In this document: piece after piece, positions 1 to 12,479 of the stretch
Position numbering within the stretch: the stretch's first letter is position 1
Layout: every line of letters starts with the position of its first letter
Source: Ctena decussata
Taxonomy: Eukaryota; Mollusca; Bivalvia; Lucinida; Lucinidae
Reading direction: 5' to 3'
Length of the DNA: 64,000 nucleotides
Assembly (NCBI GenBank): GCA_963989385.1
Contig: OZ022506.1
Location: 11,613,841-11,677,840 of the forward strand
Notes under the pieces: model-generated
Databases searched by the model: none
The model's input: only the letters and a program-made list of their open reading frames with translations
What the model was told of the DNA's origin: nothing
Translations under genes and position numbers: made by a program

Positions 1-178
1 GATTTTTTTTTGTTAAAATGGCCCATTACAGGTAAAAACAAACAAGCAGTTTTGTCTTAATTTTTGTTCTACAAGGCAAGCTAGTCACAAAGAACAAGGC
101 AATTCGCATTCACATGCACAGACACTTATTTAGTTTGCATTACCTTCCGGGCTGATTCTGTGTCCCTTTTTTTCCTGG

Positions 179-361
179 CCCCGAGGTTATAAACTTGAGT
201 ACATTCTCAAACTCAAAATAAAGCACACTGATTGGCTGCATGCTCGGAAGCAGCCAATCAGTGTGCTTTATTTTGAGTTTGAGATTAACATGCTCGGAAG
301 CAGCCAATCAGTGTGCTTTATTTTGAGTTTGAGATTATACTCATGTTTTATAACCTCGGGG
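179..361. mobile_element. Palindromic MITE (CCCCGAGGTTATAA ends)
   Basis: The terminal inverted repeats are GCCCCGAGGTTATAA and TTATAACCTCGGGGC, flanked by CTG/CCTG. Inside, CAGCCAATCAGTGTGCTTTA occurs twice directly and once inverted. The matching position in the second duplicate (about 2288) is an empty site, so the insertion came after the duplication. Confidence 0.85.
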
Positions 362-564
362 CCTGCTTTATAAAGATACAAGTTTTCTAGACTCTACGAA
401 CTTGGTATACATGCTGATGATGATCTGTTACATCTTGGGGTGGGAAAAAGCCCGTGGCCTTTATTGACTTGTTGTCACCATTTAGTTATTTTTTCCGCAG
501 AAATAATCTTCAAACTCGGTATACGTCTGGAAAATGAGTTCTTATATTGTGAGGTTGAGAATCA

Positions 565-786
565 GGGGCCGTATAAATAAATTACTTAAGTGGTTACTAT
601 GCTGTTGCTAAGGCTGAATTTCTATGAAGGAGATTCCCCACAACTATGAAATTTGCTCTGGAGGAACAGTCTTTTTCAGATTGTTCCTCCAGAGCAAATT
701 TCATAGCTGTAGGGAATCTTCAACATAGAAATTTAGCCTTAGCAACAACATAGCAACGACTTAAGTGGTTTTATAAATACGGCCCC
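565..786. mobile_element. Palindromic MITE, copy 1 (GGGGCCGTAT ends)
   Basis: A 222-bp near-perfect foldback with ends GGGGCCGTATAAATA and TATAAATACGGCCCC. The centre is GGAACAGTCTTTTTCAGATTG. It is also present in the duplicate copy at 2505-2726, so it predates the duplication. Confidence 0.88.
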
Positions 787-2504
787 AGGTTCGTTTGGGC
801 CTATTCTTCCCACTATTTACATATGGACAATTAACAATTTATGTGTTTGATAAAAGCAATCATTGTTTTATCTTCGGGTCGAGAATGAGACTCATTGCAT
901 TTATTATCCAGAAATGTTTACCAAAACTTTTAAAACTTCATATACATTTGGACTATTGTTTTATCGTGGGAATCAGAATTCCGCTCAATACCGCGAGTGT
1001 ATCCTTGATTCTGTGTATCCTTTATTCTGTGTTTTCCCTTTTAGGGTAACAAGTTTCTAAGAAAGTTTTCAATCTAGAGTCTTTAAACTAGATACATGTA
1101 TATGGATAAGCACTGAAATTGAGAAGCGGGCTCATTGTTTGTTTATTCTTCCCTTTATTTACGTGTTTTCTTTTTTTGCAGACTTTTTCGTGCGCCAGAT
1201 TTCTCAGAAACTATACAAGACAGCAACAACACAAGACAGCAACTATATCATACTAGACATACATATAAACAAGCAATTGATGTAACATGGAATTGAGAAT
1301 GAGGCTGAATGCTCTGTTTTACCCCTTTGTTATGAATTTAGCTTTGTTTTCCTTCTTAGAGCATCGAAGTTTTCTCAGGAAATGTTGAAGCTAAAGCTTA
1401 AATTTTGGTATACATATGAACAATACGAACAATCAGTATCGTAGGAATGACATTTGCTCCTATTTGTTTGCTTTGAATATCCCTTTTACTTTTTCTGTAC
1501 CATTTACGACACTGAATTGTGAGCCACAGTCTTTTAAGGAGCTACGATTCAAGCTAGAGTCTTCAAACGTAAGACTAAATGAAACCGTGTATACTATTTT
1601 CGTTTCTTTGATATTTTCCTTGCTTTCAGAGGCTCTTCTTTCAGCCTTTATGTCAGCCTAATTGCACCTGTGGTTACATGTTATGTGGCGGCCATAAAAA
1701 GCTTGCCTTTGCTTGATTATATATTTTCTGGTCTTTTGAGAGCATAGGGCTTATTCCAAGTTCCAAGTCAGTTTGAAAATATAGTTCCGCTGAAGCAGGT
1801 GCTGGCTGGGAGTGGGGGTCTTGAGTAGTATTGAAACATACGTTACAATATCCGTCTCTGTTAAACCGAGACTGCTTTTCGTTTTTCCTTAATGTTTTCT
1901 ATGCTTCCAGAAAGGATCTTCTATCAGACTTTATTTAGTCTACATATGAAGAATATAAAGGTGTTACAACGAAGGACCTAAAATCGGATTCATTGCATAT
2001 ATCCTTTCCGTTAGTTTTTTTCTGTAATTTCATGGGCTTTTTATCACAGGTGTATCTTAGAATAGGTATTCGGATAAACTGAGCTGTTTCTCGGGATTAA
2101 GAATGAGGCCTGTTGTTTTCATTCTTCGCATCGCATTATTTCGTTTTTCGAACATTGCAAATTTGATACAGTTTTTTTACAGTCTACAAGGCAAGCTAGT
2201 CACAAAGAACAAGGCATTTCGCATTCACATGCACAGACACTTATTTAGTTTGCATTACCTTCCGGGCTGATTCTGTGTCTCTATTTTCCTGCTTTATAAA
2301 GATACAAGTTTTTATCACAGTTCAAACTAGACTCTCCGAACTTGGTATACATGCTGATAATGATCTGTTACATCTTGGGGTTGGAATAAGCCCGTGGCCT
2401 TTATTGACTTGTTGTCACCATTTAGTTATTTTTTCCGCAGAAATAATCTTCAAACTCGGTATACGTCTGGAAAATGAGTTCTTATATTGTGAGGTTGAGA
2501 ATCA

Positions 2505-2726
2505 GGGGCCGTATAAATAAATTACTTAAGTGGTTACTATGCTGTTGCTAAGGCTGAATTTCTATGAAGGAGATTCCCCACAACTATGAAATTTGCTCTG
2601 GAGGAACAGTCTTTTTCAGATTGTTCCTCCAGAGCAAATTTCATAGCTGTAGGGAATCTTCAACATAGAAATTTAGCCTTAGCAACAACATAGCAACGAC
2701 TTAAGTGGTTTTATAAATACGGCCCC
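2505..2726. mobile_element. Palindromic MITE, copy 2 (GGGGCCGTAT ends)
   Basis: Almost identical to 565-786 and at the homologous place in the second duplicate. Confidence 0.88.
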
Positions 2727-3334
2727 AGGTTCGTTTGGGCCTATTCTTCCCATTTACATGCGGACAATTAACAATTTATGTGTTTGGTAAAAGCAATCAT
2801 TGTTTTATCTTGGGATCCAGAATGAGACTCATTGCATTTATCATCTAGAAATATTTAGCAAAACTTTTAAAACTTCATATACATTTGGACTATTAATTAT
2901 TTTATCGTGGGAATCAGAATTCCGCTCGATATCGCGAGTGTATCCTTTATTTTTTCCCCCTTTTAGGGTAACAAGTTTCTAAGAAAGTTTTCAATCTAGA
3001 GTCTTTAAACTAGATACATGTATACGGATACATACTAGATACATGCAACACTTTAAAATTGAGAACCGGGCTCACTGTTTTTTATTTTTCCCTTTATTTA
3101 CGTGTTTTCTGTCTTTTTGCAGACTTTTTCGTGTGCCAGATTTCTCAGAAACTATACAAGACAGCAATTACACAAGACAGCAACTATACATATAAACAAT
3201 CAATTGATGTAACACGGAAATGAGAATGAGGCTTATTGCTCTTTTTTGCCCGTTTGTTATGAATTTAGCTTTGTTTTCCTTCTTAGAGCATCAAAGTTTG
3301 CAGTCATAATTTTCTCAGGAAATGTTGATTTAAC

Positions 3335-3535
3335 AGAGCTCTAGATAAGAGGGAGTATTTGATGATAATTAAGGATAATTTTTGTTATTTCTCATCGAAA
3401 CTATATGTTGTGACCCCTCATCTGAACCGTCTCGTTGAGACGGTTCAGATGAGGGGTCACAAAATATGTTTTTTTGTTGAATTAACAAAAATTATCCCTA
3501 ATTATCACCAAATACTCCCTCTTATCTAGAGCTCT
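3335..3535. mobile_element. MITE family L (AGAGCTCTAGATAAGAGGG ends)
   Basis: The inverted ends are AGAGCTCTAGATAAGAGGGA and TCCCTCTTATCTAGAGCTCT, around a core hairpin with CCTCATCTGAACCGTCTCG. It is missing from the first duplicate (about 1384). Related copies lie at 33024-33183 and 57716-57905. Confidence 0.85.
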
Positions 3536-4330
3536 GAATTGAAGTTAAAGCTTAAAACTTGATATACACATGAACAATACGAACAATCAGTATCGTTGGA
3601 ATGACATTTGCTCCTATTTGTTTGCTTTGAATATCCCTTTTATTTTTTCGGAACCATTTACGACACTGAATTGTGAGCCACAGTCTTTTAAGGAGCTACT
3701 ATTCAAGCTAGAGTCTTCAAACGTAAGACTAAATGAAACCGTGTATACTATTTTCGTTTCTTTGATATTTTCCTTGCTTTCAGAGGCTCTTCTTTCAGCC
3801 TTTATGTCAGCCTAATTGCACCTGTGGTTACATGTTATGTGGCGGCCATAAAAAGCTTGCCTGTGCTTGATTATATATTTTCTGGTCTTTTGAGAGCATA
3901 GGGCTTATTCCAAGTTCCAAGTCAGTTTGAAAATATAGTTCCGCTGAAGCAGGTGCTGGTTAGGGGTGGGGGATCGTGAGTAGTATTGAAACATACGTTA
4001 CTGCACAAGATCCGTCTCTGTTTAACCGAGACTGCTTTTTCGTTTTCCTTAATGTTTCCATTCTTCCAGAAAGGATCTTCTATCAGACTTTATTTAGTCT
4101 ACATATGAAGAATATAAAGGTGTTACAATGAAGGACCTAAAATCGGACTCATTGCTCATACTCTTCCCGTTAGCTTTTTCTGTCTTTTCATAGGCATTTT
4201 ATCACAGTTGAATCAGACGCTAGGTATTCGGATGATCTGAGCTGTTTCTTGGGATTAAGAATCAGGCCTGTTGTTTTCATTCTTCGCCTTATTTCCTTTT
4301 TTTTTGGACATTGCAGTTTTGTTGCAGTTT

Positions 4331-5000
4331 TCTCATGACCCATTTATGAATCTGTCAACCAGGAAAATTTGTTGTATTGTGTCACTGAGAATAAGATTCC
4401 CACTTCGGTGATTTCTTCGTTTTTTGCAGTTTGGTGTTACAGTTTTGCCTGGAACTTGTCATGCAACAATTTTCAAACTTATTTTACATATGAGCCATGA
4501 CTTGTCACAATCTAGAATTCAGAATCTGGCTCTTGACTCTTGACTCTTTCACCCTATTCTCTTTCTCACCGTGGTTTGAATGTTGAAGTTTCTAGTCTTA
4601 GTTTTATCAGCAACTATATGTATTCAACATGTTCAAGTACCTATAAACAGATGGGCAGTGAGTTGTTTTCATTTTTTTTCCCTTTGTAAGCATTTTTGTT
4701 ATTGTTAGCTCATTTCTTGACCACTGAAATGTCTCAGTAATCTTTGAGATTTTCAACATTGGTACAGAAAGATGGATAATGAATTGTATTGTGGGAAATA
4801 AAGAGTCGAAATCAGTCTCGTTTTATTTATATTTTTTTTATTTTTTTTTTTATTTTTTTTTTTTTTATTTTTTTTTTTTTTTTTTTTTTTTGGGGGGGGG
4901 GGGGGACTTATTTTTTCTCTTGCATCAGAGTTTTGTCAGTAACTGTTAAGAATAACCTTTCTTTCTTCTCCTTATGCTAAATTCTTCGAGGCATACAAGT
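4331..5000. repeat. Further diverged repeat units with a T/G homopolymer
   Basis: The roughly 200-bp degenerate motif continues (GAATTCAGAATCTGGCTC, TGTTGAAGTTTCTAG). A T-rich tract fills 4821-4891, followed by 14 G at 4892-4905, where the assembly may be inaccurate. Confidence 0.6.
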
Positions 5001-6236
5001 TTTGCATGTCCTTTCCGGTGAAAAACAACAGTTTCTCGAATATTACGAAAAACTTAATTTACTATACAAGGCAGGTATTACACGTGTCAGAATGCGTTAA
5101 ACTTTGAAACAGCATTAAAAAGCTTTTTTGAGTGGGAACATAAATTTAACAACTGTTCGTCAGGAGAAAAAAACAACAACAAAAAATGGAATATTAAAGA
5201 CTAATTAGTAAATAAATAATGTTAGCTACGGTAAAAAGTCGAATATTCCTCTGAAATCGTGACAAATTAAATGAGCCATAGGACAGGTGTATTCGAAACG
5301 GAATTAAGCTAGATTTGACGTTGTTAATTTGTTAATATTACCGTAGATAATAATTGTATGAAGACGGTGACAAGAGATATTAATTAATGCTGAATAATTA
5401 CCGCTAATTTATGTGATTCTTAGACTTGCATCAAGTTCACACAGTTTTACTTTTCTTAAGTCCTAAAGCAGACGACAAAAAAATTTCATCCAGATATATT
5501 GACAATTCAACGACCATGTGGCAAGCAATGTAGACTAGATGAGGCGCTAATTATGAGCCGCCTAATCTGGATCTACTCTGTTTGCAGAGTCAAATGTGGT
5601 TATTTTTGTTGGTGCCGTAATTGGTCTAAATTCTGACAGCAGACAGTGCAGATCCTCGGAGACTGCTCTTTATGAACAGTCATCAGAACATTGACTGATC
5701 TATTTGTCAAACAGTGAAGACCCTGCCCAAGCCTTTTCACTCGCCATATTGTTACGATGCTATGTCATTTCTTTGTGTCTACTCGTAGTTTGCCGTTTAA
5801 TCGAATAACTAGATCATCGTTTGCAGCAAATGAGCGATTAATCGATAATAGTTTGCAATAATCGATTTATCACTTCTTTTTTTTAATTTGTATATACCAT
5901 CGTGTCCAATTTCTGCATTATATACTGTATATTTAATGCTCCATTGTATCCTTAGCTTCGCAAGGACAGTATGAGTTCATGTTGCATTTCGACTAAGAAG
6001 TCCATAGAAAATGCTTCAAGCATTTTCTATGGGTTTCTTAGACGAGATGCAAAACATAGCACAGGAACCGGTCTAGGACAAAATCTGATGTGGATTCTAG
6101 ATAGGCTTCCTCCAGCTCCATTATTCGATGTTCACTAGATCATCGATCATTTTCATAAATCGATGATCGATTACAAAATTTCAGCAGCGTCTAGCCACTA
6201 CGGTCTACTGGTCCAGCGACACAACGTCCTAACAAA
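5001..6236. other. No gene seen; AT-rich, with a small hairpin
   Basis: No coding signal is seen. A hairpin at about 5999-6036 pairs CCATAGAAAATGCTT with AAGCATTTTCTATGG. The ATCGAT-rich phrases at 5810-5870 and 6125-6175 are related to each other. Confidence 0.5.
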
Positions 6237-7175
6237 ATGGAGTTAGATCAACGTACGTACTTATGTATAGACTTCTTAAAAAGTATTTTGAAAATGAAAA
6301 AGAGTACTCCTCAATGGTATATGGTATTTTTTGGTAGATTCCCCTTAGAAATTACAGCTAAAGTGCGAATGATAAAATATTGGTCCAAAATTTTGAATGG
6401 AAAAGATGCAAAAATATCTCGCAAATTATATAACGTATTGCTAAGTCTACACAAAAATAATATCTATTCTTGCAAATGGATATTATGTGTTGAAAATATT
6501 CTACAAACTGTTGGTTTAAATTATATTTGGTTGGACAACTATATTCAAAATGTTGAGTGGTTATGTAAAGAGGTAAAATACCGATTACAATGTCAATTTG
6601 TGCAGAAATGGAATTCAGATGTTTTCAACAGTGCTAAATGTATCAACTACAGAATTTTTAAGACAAACTTTTGGCTAGAAAAATATATAACTGAACTTTC
6701 AGTAAAATCTTACATTGCTTTAGCAAAATTTAGAACAACAAATAATAAACTACCTATAGAAAAGGGAGGTGGGATAATATAGAGAGAAACCAGAGATTTT
6801 GTCTTTTATGTAACTGTAACATGATTGGGGATGAGTTTCATTATTTGTTTCAATGTGAGTATTTTAAAGATTCAAGAAAAAAATTACTTCCAAGATACTA
6901 TGTCAGAATTTGTAATACTTATAAATTTCAAAAGATGATGTCGACCTCGAATGTAAAACTTCTAAACAATATCAGTGAATTTGTCTATATTGTTCTAAGT
7001 AAATTTAAATAGGTTCACTTTAAATTATATTTAGCATGTTCTTAGTCCCAGATAGCTGTGTATGCATCACTATTATTACCTTATGTATGTATTGTATTGA
7101 TTAGAATGTAGTTCCTCATATGTTGTTTGTAACAACCTGAGAAATAATAAAGTTATGTTCTGTTCTGTTCTGTTC
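6237..7175 (+). pseudogene. LINE 3' end, broken reverse transcriptase C-terminus
   Basis: A 181-codon frame (RFPLEITAKVRMIKYWSK, IWLDNYIQNVEWL, ALAKFRTTNNKLPIEKGG) is followed, after a frameshift near 6778, by CNMIGDEFHYLFQCEYF to a stop at 7010-7012. This is the C-terminal region typical of animal non-LTR retrotransposon ORF2, including the terminal Cys/His region. The 3' end has AATAATAAAG followed by four TTCTG-type units, a microsatellite tail of the kind used by several LINE clades. The element is 5' truncated, with no RT catalytic region in view. Confidence 0.82.
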
Positions 7176-7439
7176 TTATGTATACATTCTTTTAACGATA
7201 TTAAAAATGAAGTCTAAATATGAGTTAATTATTTATTGCTAGTCTTGATACAGCGTTGCGTGACAGAAGGGAAACATTCATCATTGGAAATTAACACCTG
7301 GATAAAAAAAGGAGAGAGATGGTAAAAATTTCTGACGTGAAGTGTTGTTAGCTTGTATGCCCGACGGCTAGGGTGAGAAATTACTGGATAAACTTTAAAA
7401 AAAATGTCGGTGTCTTGAAGTGTACAGCTACGCCGCTAT

Positions 7440-7830
7440 GATTTGGGCATACTTTTCACAAGGGAGACAACTTTAAAGAACCGTAAAGTCAGCTGTCGAT
7501 ATCTCGACTACTGATATCTCAAAGTACCCTTCTATATCAAAAATTATAGTTTGTACAAATTTTCTTTTTTATCTTCATTTCAACTCTTGTAATCTCAAAC
7601 TACCGATATCTCATAGTAAATTTTCTGGGGTCAGAAAATTTACTTTGAGATATCAGTAATTTGGGGTGAACTTAAACTTTGAGATATCGAGAGCTGACTT
7701 TATTTGCATCCCCAGTAGGTGAATCCCTTTACAAGTGGGATACTCTAAAAGGAAAGCCGTTGCTCTGAAAGTAGTCTCTATAAATTGAGAGGTGTATCTT
7801 TTCATGAAAGGATTATCTTCCTTGGAAGTG
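7440..7830. mobile_element. Family I MITE fragment interrupted by a TA-flanked MITE
   Basis: The halves (CAAGGGAGACAACTTTAAAG at 7458, and AGTAGGTGAATCCCTTTAC at 7713) match the family copy at 54660-54800. The 7486-7700 element interrupts them. Confidence 0.6.
7486..7700. mobile_element. TA-flanked MITE with GATATCTC ends, copy 1
   Basis: The inverted ends are AAGTCAGCTGTCGATATCTC and GAGATATCGAGAGCTGACTT. Flanking TA sits at 7484-7485 and 7701-7702. A second copy lies at 52275-52494. The TA target and CAGTCAACTC-type end suggest a Tc1/mariner or pogo origin (inference). Confidence 0.82.
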
Positions 7831-7860
7831 GCTCCTTATGGTTCAAAGCATTAAGACATA

Positions 7861-7990
7861 ATTTAGCCACGACACGACAAAACAAACAAAGTGGTTGTGC
7901 GCCCAGCACAGACCCGGATCAGCCAGGGCATTCCCCCAGTCTGATCAGAGTCTTCTCTGTCCACATGGAGATAGATTAGAACCTTAGATA
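7861..7990. mobile_element. Family B MITE, left half only
   Basis: It begins CCACGACACGACAAAACAAA and continues with GATCAGAGTCTTC and CCTTAGATACCC. It then breaks into a satellite-element fragment without the right-hand inverted arm. Confidence 0.7.
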
Positions 7991-8426
7991 CCCTTCAACA
8001 GTTTCCAACATATCTTATGTTCGAGCATTTTGCCATATAAAAGCACAAGGAGCAAATTTGACCTACCGTAAAAAAGGTCAAGGTCAACCCAAGGTCATAA
8101 TTTGAACATTCTTGGTAGTACTAGCGTATCCTATGCTACATACCAAGTTTCAAGGCCATCGGCCTATTGGTTCTGGAGAAGAAGATTTTTTTTCAGGTTT
8201 TTACCATATATGGGCATGGCGGCCATGTTGGTCATGTGACCAGGACCGTTTGAACAACTTTTTGTTCCTAACACCCCAGGAGGCTACATATGAAATTTGG
8301 TTACATTCGGCCATTGGTTTCAGAGGAGAAGTCGCTTGAAATTGTGGACGGACGGACGGACGGACGACGGGCGACGGAGCATTCCCATCCTATAAGCTAC
8401 CCCGGAGCCACCGGCTCAGGTGAGCT
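7990..8426 (-). mobile_element. CACCTGAGC-type satellite element, truncated
   Basis: It is the reverse complement of the element head at 25582, with hairpin end GGCTCAGGTGAGCT, a GACGGACGGACG tract, then the unit containing CATATATGGGCATGGCGGCC and TCAAGGTCAACCCAAGGTCA. About one monomer is present. Confidence 0.8.
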
Positions 8427-8449
8427 AAAACGGGCAATATCGCTTTCAC

Positions 8450-10280
8450 GAAGACCACCTAGATTTATCTCCATTTTTATTGAACAATACAGATATTTCA
8501 TCACTTCTTTAAAGTTTTGTTTGCATTTTGTATATTTTGATTTTGACTCTCTCTCTCTCTCCCCGCCAATGATATTTTTGTATCTAATACTTAAATCATG
8601 TAATGAATCTGGGGGAAAAATTCTCTATATTTTATTGGCGATTTGCACAGGTAAATGGGTACGGCAACTTGTAAATGTCTAAGTCAAATGTGGCACCTGT
8701 TGCTACGCTATGTTGAGGCGTGGACTTGCGGAAACCCCGTGCTCATCGTTTTTCTCAGTAAAAGCGAGGGATAAAATCTGCATAAAAGCTGGTAATGCAA
8801 ATAAAAACTGACAGAAAATAAATAGTTCGATTAGCGAGATTCACTCAAGCACATGGCAAGTTGATATTGCGGTATAGATTTTTGCAGGTTCTGGAGAATT
8901 AGCGAATCTGTTTGTACTTATTGTCAATTTTATTACTCCGATATATGATAATATCTTCATCGAAACGCTTCAATTAAAGAAACACGATAAGCGGGAATTA
9001 CTGAGCCGATGAGAAACGTGGAAATAATTGTTATCTTGATGGTTTCTGGTACCGAAACTCTAGTCTCCTTTCGCCACTAAAATATTGTTTCCATCCGCGC
9101 AGTCTGGTTTGTGTAATCACTGTTCTCTAAATTGATAAACCTCTGATGCAAATTAGATTTTAATGGAGGGTCTGACGAAAGATGTTCGACTAAATGTGCG
9201 TTATACCCTTGTACCCGCGATAAATCACGTATTTTTTGTATTTTTTTTGTTGTTGTTGTTGTTGTTTTCACTCATTCGATGATGAAAATACTACTGACGT
9301 CTGCGAACAATATAAACTTATCTTCTTGCAAACTTTATCTCGATTAAAGAGTTATCTCAGTTTATTGTGAAACATTCAAAGTCGTTGTAAGAGTTGTCTT
9401 TCCTTTAGCAGTATACCAAATTCTTCCCGAAACGCGGTTCCATTGTGTCATTATGAAGAAACCGTCGGGATTATTACCATAGTGTTCTTCTCGAGAACTT
9501 GACAGCAGTTTGAAGTTGAACATTCGTCAAATTATCTCCCTTGCAATTAAACAAATAGAAAATTTGGAAGTCATATAACATCAAACACTCTGCATTGCTT
9601 CGAAAAATTTCTTTGCAAATCTTTTCATTTTGCTCTTGCTTATTTATTTTCACTCTTCGTTGGAACTGCTTTTTTTCTTTTCAAGAAAGGCAAGGCGTTA
9701 AACGGTCTATGAGAAATCCAATGGTAAGCAAGTGTTACTGCTTCAACTGTCAGTTTCTCTAAAACGCAAGTCCCGGTTGCTTTGATATTTTCGCTTTCTC
9801 TCACCTTTGCTGCGGACATTATGACTGGAAAAATGATTGGCCGAACATTTTATGGAACTGACTTTTCCGCTACTGAAAGTATGGTAACTTTAAGTTTAAC
9901 CCCGTCACATAAGTAAGCGTTCTGGTGTCTATAGTTTATGCAATATCGATGCGCTAAAGCGCTCATTTTGTCGGAACAGCCTTAACAAAGTAACTTAAAA
10001 TCTCTTGAATAAAAGTATATTGCCTCTTTCTTCAGATAAATTGGGCGTATACATTGTAGGCGTTTCTTTTGATGGGCAGTATAGTTCCATGCGCTGCATC
10101 ATGTAAAAACTGTCCCAAGACATAGAAACAGCGAATTTACAAACCAGCCTGTATATGCGCAGCCTGGCCATGCAATACACTGTTCTACGCAGTAAATCTC
10201 ATATTCTGCAAAGCGAATTGCGCATGCTCTAATAGCATTTTGCTCATAAAGTTAGATAGAGCAATTCTTTCTGACAGATT
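8450..10280. other. Intergenic, no gene recognised
   Basis: There is a CT microsatellite at 8549-8561 and a GTT-rich tract at 9248-9266. Otherwise it is unique-looking AT-rich sequence, with no ORF that resembles a protein I know. Confidence 0.5.
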
Positions 10281-10289
10281 TTCTTCGGT

Positions 10290-10365
10290 TTATATACTTA
10301 AGGACAAAAGTTCTGCACGGATGTTAATTTAACATCCGTGCAGAACTTTTGTCCTTAGGTATATA
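10290..10365. repeat. Near-perfect 76-bp inverted repeat (hairpin)
   Basis: The arms ACTTAAGGACAAAAGTTCTG... and their complement meet at TTAATTTAA, with about 35 bp of stem. No other copy was noticed in the window. Confidence 0.8.
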
Positions 10366-10516
10366 GTTCCATTTCTGTTTTCATTTGTTCATCTTTTTAC
10401 TTCTCGTGTTGAAAATAAAGGTAGAAGAGATAAGATAAGAATATCTATCTTGCAACAAGTTGCAATAAATCTTCATTAGAACAGGTACCTATATACTCCA
10501 AGTATCTGGACATAAT

Positions 10517-10754
10517 TGAGCCGCGACACGACAAAACCAACAAAGTGGTTGTGCGCCCAGCGCAGACTCAGATCAGTCTGGGCATCCGCCCAGTCTGATC
10601 AGAGTCTTCGCTATCCGCATGAAGCTAGCTTAGAACCTTAGCTACCCTTTAAGCGCTTAGCGAAGAGTCTGGTCGGATAGGGCGAATGCCCAGGCTGATC
10701 TGAGTCTGCGCTGGGCGCACAACCACTTTGTTGATTTTCTCGCGGCACGGCTCA
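10517..10754. mobile_element. Family B palindromic MITE
   Basis: The ends are TGAGCCGCGACACGACAAAA and the complementary CTCGCGGCACGGCTCA. The inner part has CAGACTCAGATCAGTCTGGG and its inverted counterpart. It is one of about ten copies in the window. The TA target is shown by the copy at 57377. Confidence 0.88.
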
Positions 10755-11199
10755 TATCTACCTTAGCACTTAGCGTAAACCAAGATCAGACTTTTTCTCA
10801 GCCTCAGTCTGCTCAGTAAATTCTGCCAGCATTTTTTTTCCTTTTTTTTTTTGTTTATTTTACCCAAAGGTGCTAAAATTAATTTTTTGAAATAAAAAGA
10901 TGCTTGTATTGTAAAGTGTCCCAATTTTCGTATCATTTTCGACAGAACACCTACAGAAAACCACTAGCAAGATGCATTGTAAATATTTTCTGCAATAATT
11001 GCGCATTGTCATATGAGAATGGACCTCAGTCATGCGCGGACAGAATTTGCACAATTGCTCAAACTGATCAAAGTCCTCATTTTTACATACCTTGTAATTT
11101 CATGGAGTGTCTATACGAACAATGACTGTCATTATGCTCAGACTGATCATATGTCTTCGCTCATCGTAGATGCCGTAAGCTACCGTTTAAAATGACACG

Positions 11200-11690
11200 G
11201 CTTAATTAAAGTATTAACTTGCAGTGTAAAACTATCGTAGAATAGGATATACTGGTGTCTGTTTCGAAAACAATGAAAAATCGAAGAAAGAAAAGCAGAC
11301 TGTCTGGGTCGCCTGCAAAATATGGAATAGTTTAAAAGATGGAACGGAATGGAGGGGAATGGAATGGGATGGACTCGCAGGCACGGTTAATCTTCACTTT
11401 ATTCCACTGATCGGCGCTGACACTCTTACAAGAAGTTCCCTCAGCGGAGCAAATTTTTTCTTCTAAAAGCACAATTCTAGGTTCAGGGAGCAAATTTGCA
11501 GCTGATGGATCTGTCTTGTATATTCTATTCCGTTCCAGCCCATTTCATTCAATATTTAAACTATGCGAAAATACAGTTGCCAAGGCTAAATAGTAGCACT
11601 TTGTGTTATTTTAATTTACTCTCCATTTTCCTTTCTTTCTTTCTCCTAAAAGTTCTTGTTTTCGCGACGAGAGGGCTCAGAATACCCTAA
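11200..11690. other. No gene seen
   Basis: AT-rich with a GGAATGG-like stretch at 11341-11372. Nothing else is recognised. Confidence 0.45.
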
Positions 11691-11696
11691 CGCCCT

Positions 11697-11932
11697 GGGC
11701 CCAGTTGTTCAGAGCATTGTTAGCCTAACGAGCTCATTAAGAGGTCAACTCGTTAAGTGTTTTATGACTTTATAATCAAATACACCCATATTTTTGTTGA
11801 AAAAAAATGTGAGAAGCTTCTCACATTTTTTCAACACAACATATTCATACGGGCATATTTGAAATATCAAGTTGGAAATTTTAACGAAACGCTAACTTAC
11901 GACACCGTTAGTTTTGAACAACCGGCCCCTGA
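11697..11932. mobile_element. Family J palindromic MITE
   Basis: The ends are GGGCCCAGTTGTTCAGAGCA and GAACAACCGGCCC. The central hairpin is AATGTGAGAAGCTTCTCACATT. A longer, inverted copy is at 59313-59763. Confidence 0.8.
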
Positions 11933-12229
11933 TATATTGCTGTAACAGCGGGTATTGGAACAAAAGTACAAAAGCAAAAATCTGACCAGTCTTCAAGCAG
12001 CAGTCTGATTAGGGTCCATTCAGCAATTTCGTGACACACTACCCAGTAGTAAAACCAGTTCAGTTCAGTTCAATTCTCTTATCGACGTTACCCAAGTGGC
12101 TCAACGGTACGTAACCATAGTTGCACACACTTGGCGCCGTGTGTCCGTCCAAGTAGTAAAATCATCCTGTCCCAGTTCTAGGGTACCATGAATTGCTAAT
12201 TATTAAGCTGTATGGACAACATCTCTCTG

Positions 12230-12450
12230 TTTTCCTGTTATTTTTACAAAGGAGAACAACTTATGCCATTTCATGTTGCTTGCTTGGGTGACAAAACCCT
12301 TCTTAAAAGGGGTCTACACTAGAAGAAAACAATTTGTTCCTAGAGGAGCAATTTCTTTCCTTTTAGAATTGTCCTATATCAAGGCACAGGGAGGTAAATG
12401 AAAATGACGGAGTTACCGCCAGTGAGGGTGTGTCCGCTTACCTTAAGATG
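12230..12450. mobile_element. Family I MITE, diverged copy
   Basis: It shares GAGAACAACTTATG, GACAAAACCCTTCTTA and the core CAATTTGTTCCTAGAGGAGCA with the copies at 13065 and 55500. Confidence 0.65.
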
Positions 12451-12479
12451 TTCCAGTTTAAAGGGTACTAACGGTACAT

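Larger units (their letters stand above)
1..4330. repeat. About 2.1-kb tandem duplication of degenerate repeats
   Basis: Sequence from about 65 recurs from about 2180 at an offset of 2115. Examples are 71 versus 2186, and the homologous short ORFs at 1416 and 3570. The offset shifts to 2154 because copy 1 holds a MITE at 179-361 and copy 2 one at 3335-3535. Each copy is itself a run of diverged roughly 200-bp units. The recurring phrases are GAGAATGAGGCTCATTG, CCTTTATTTACGTGTTTTC, TTTCTCAG and TATACATATGAAC. Confidence 0.85.
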
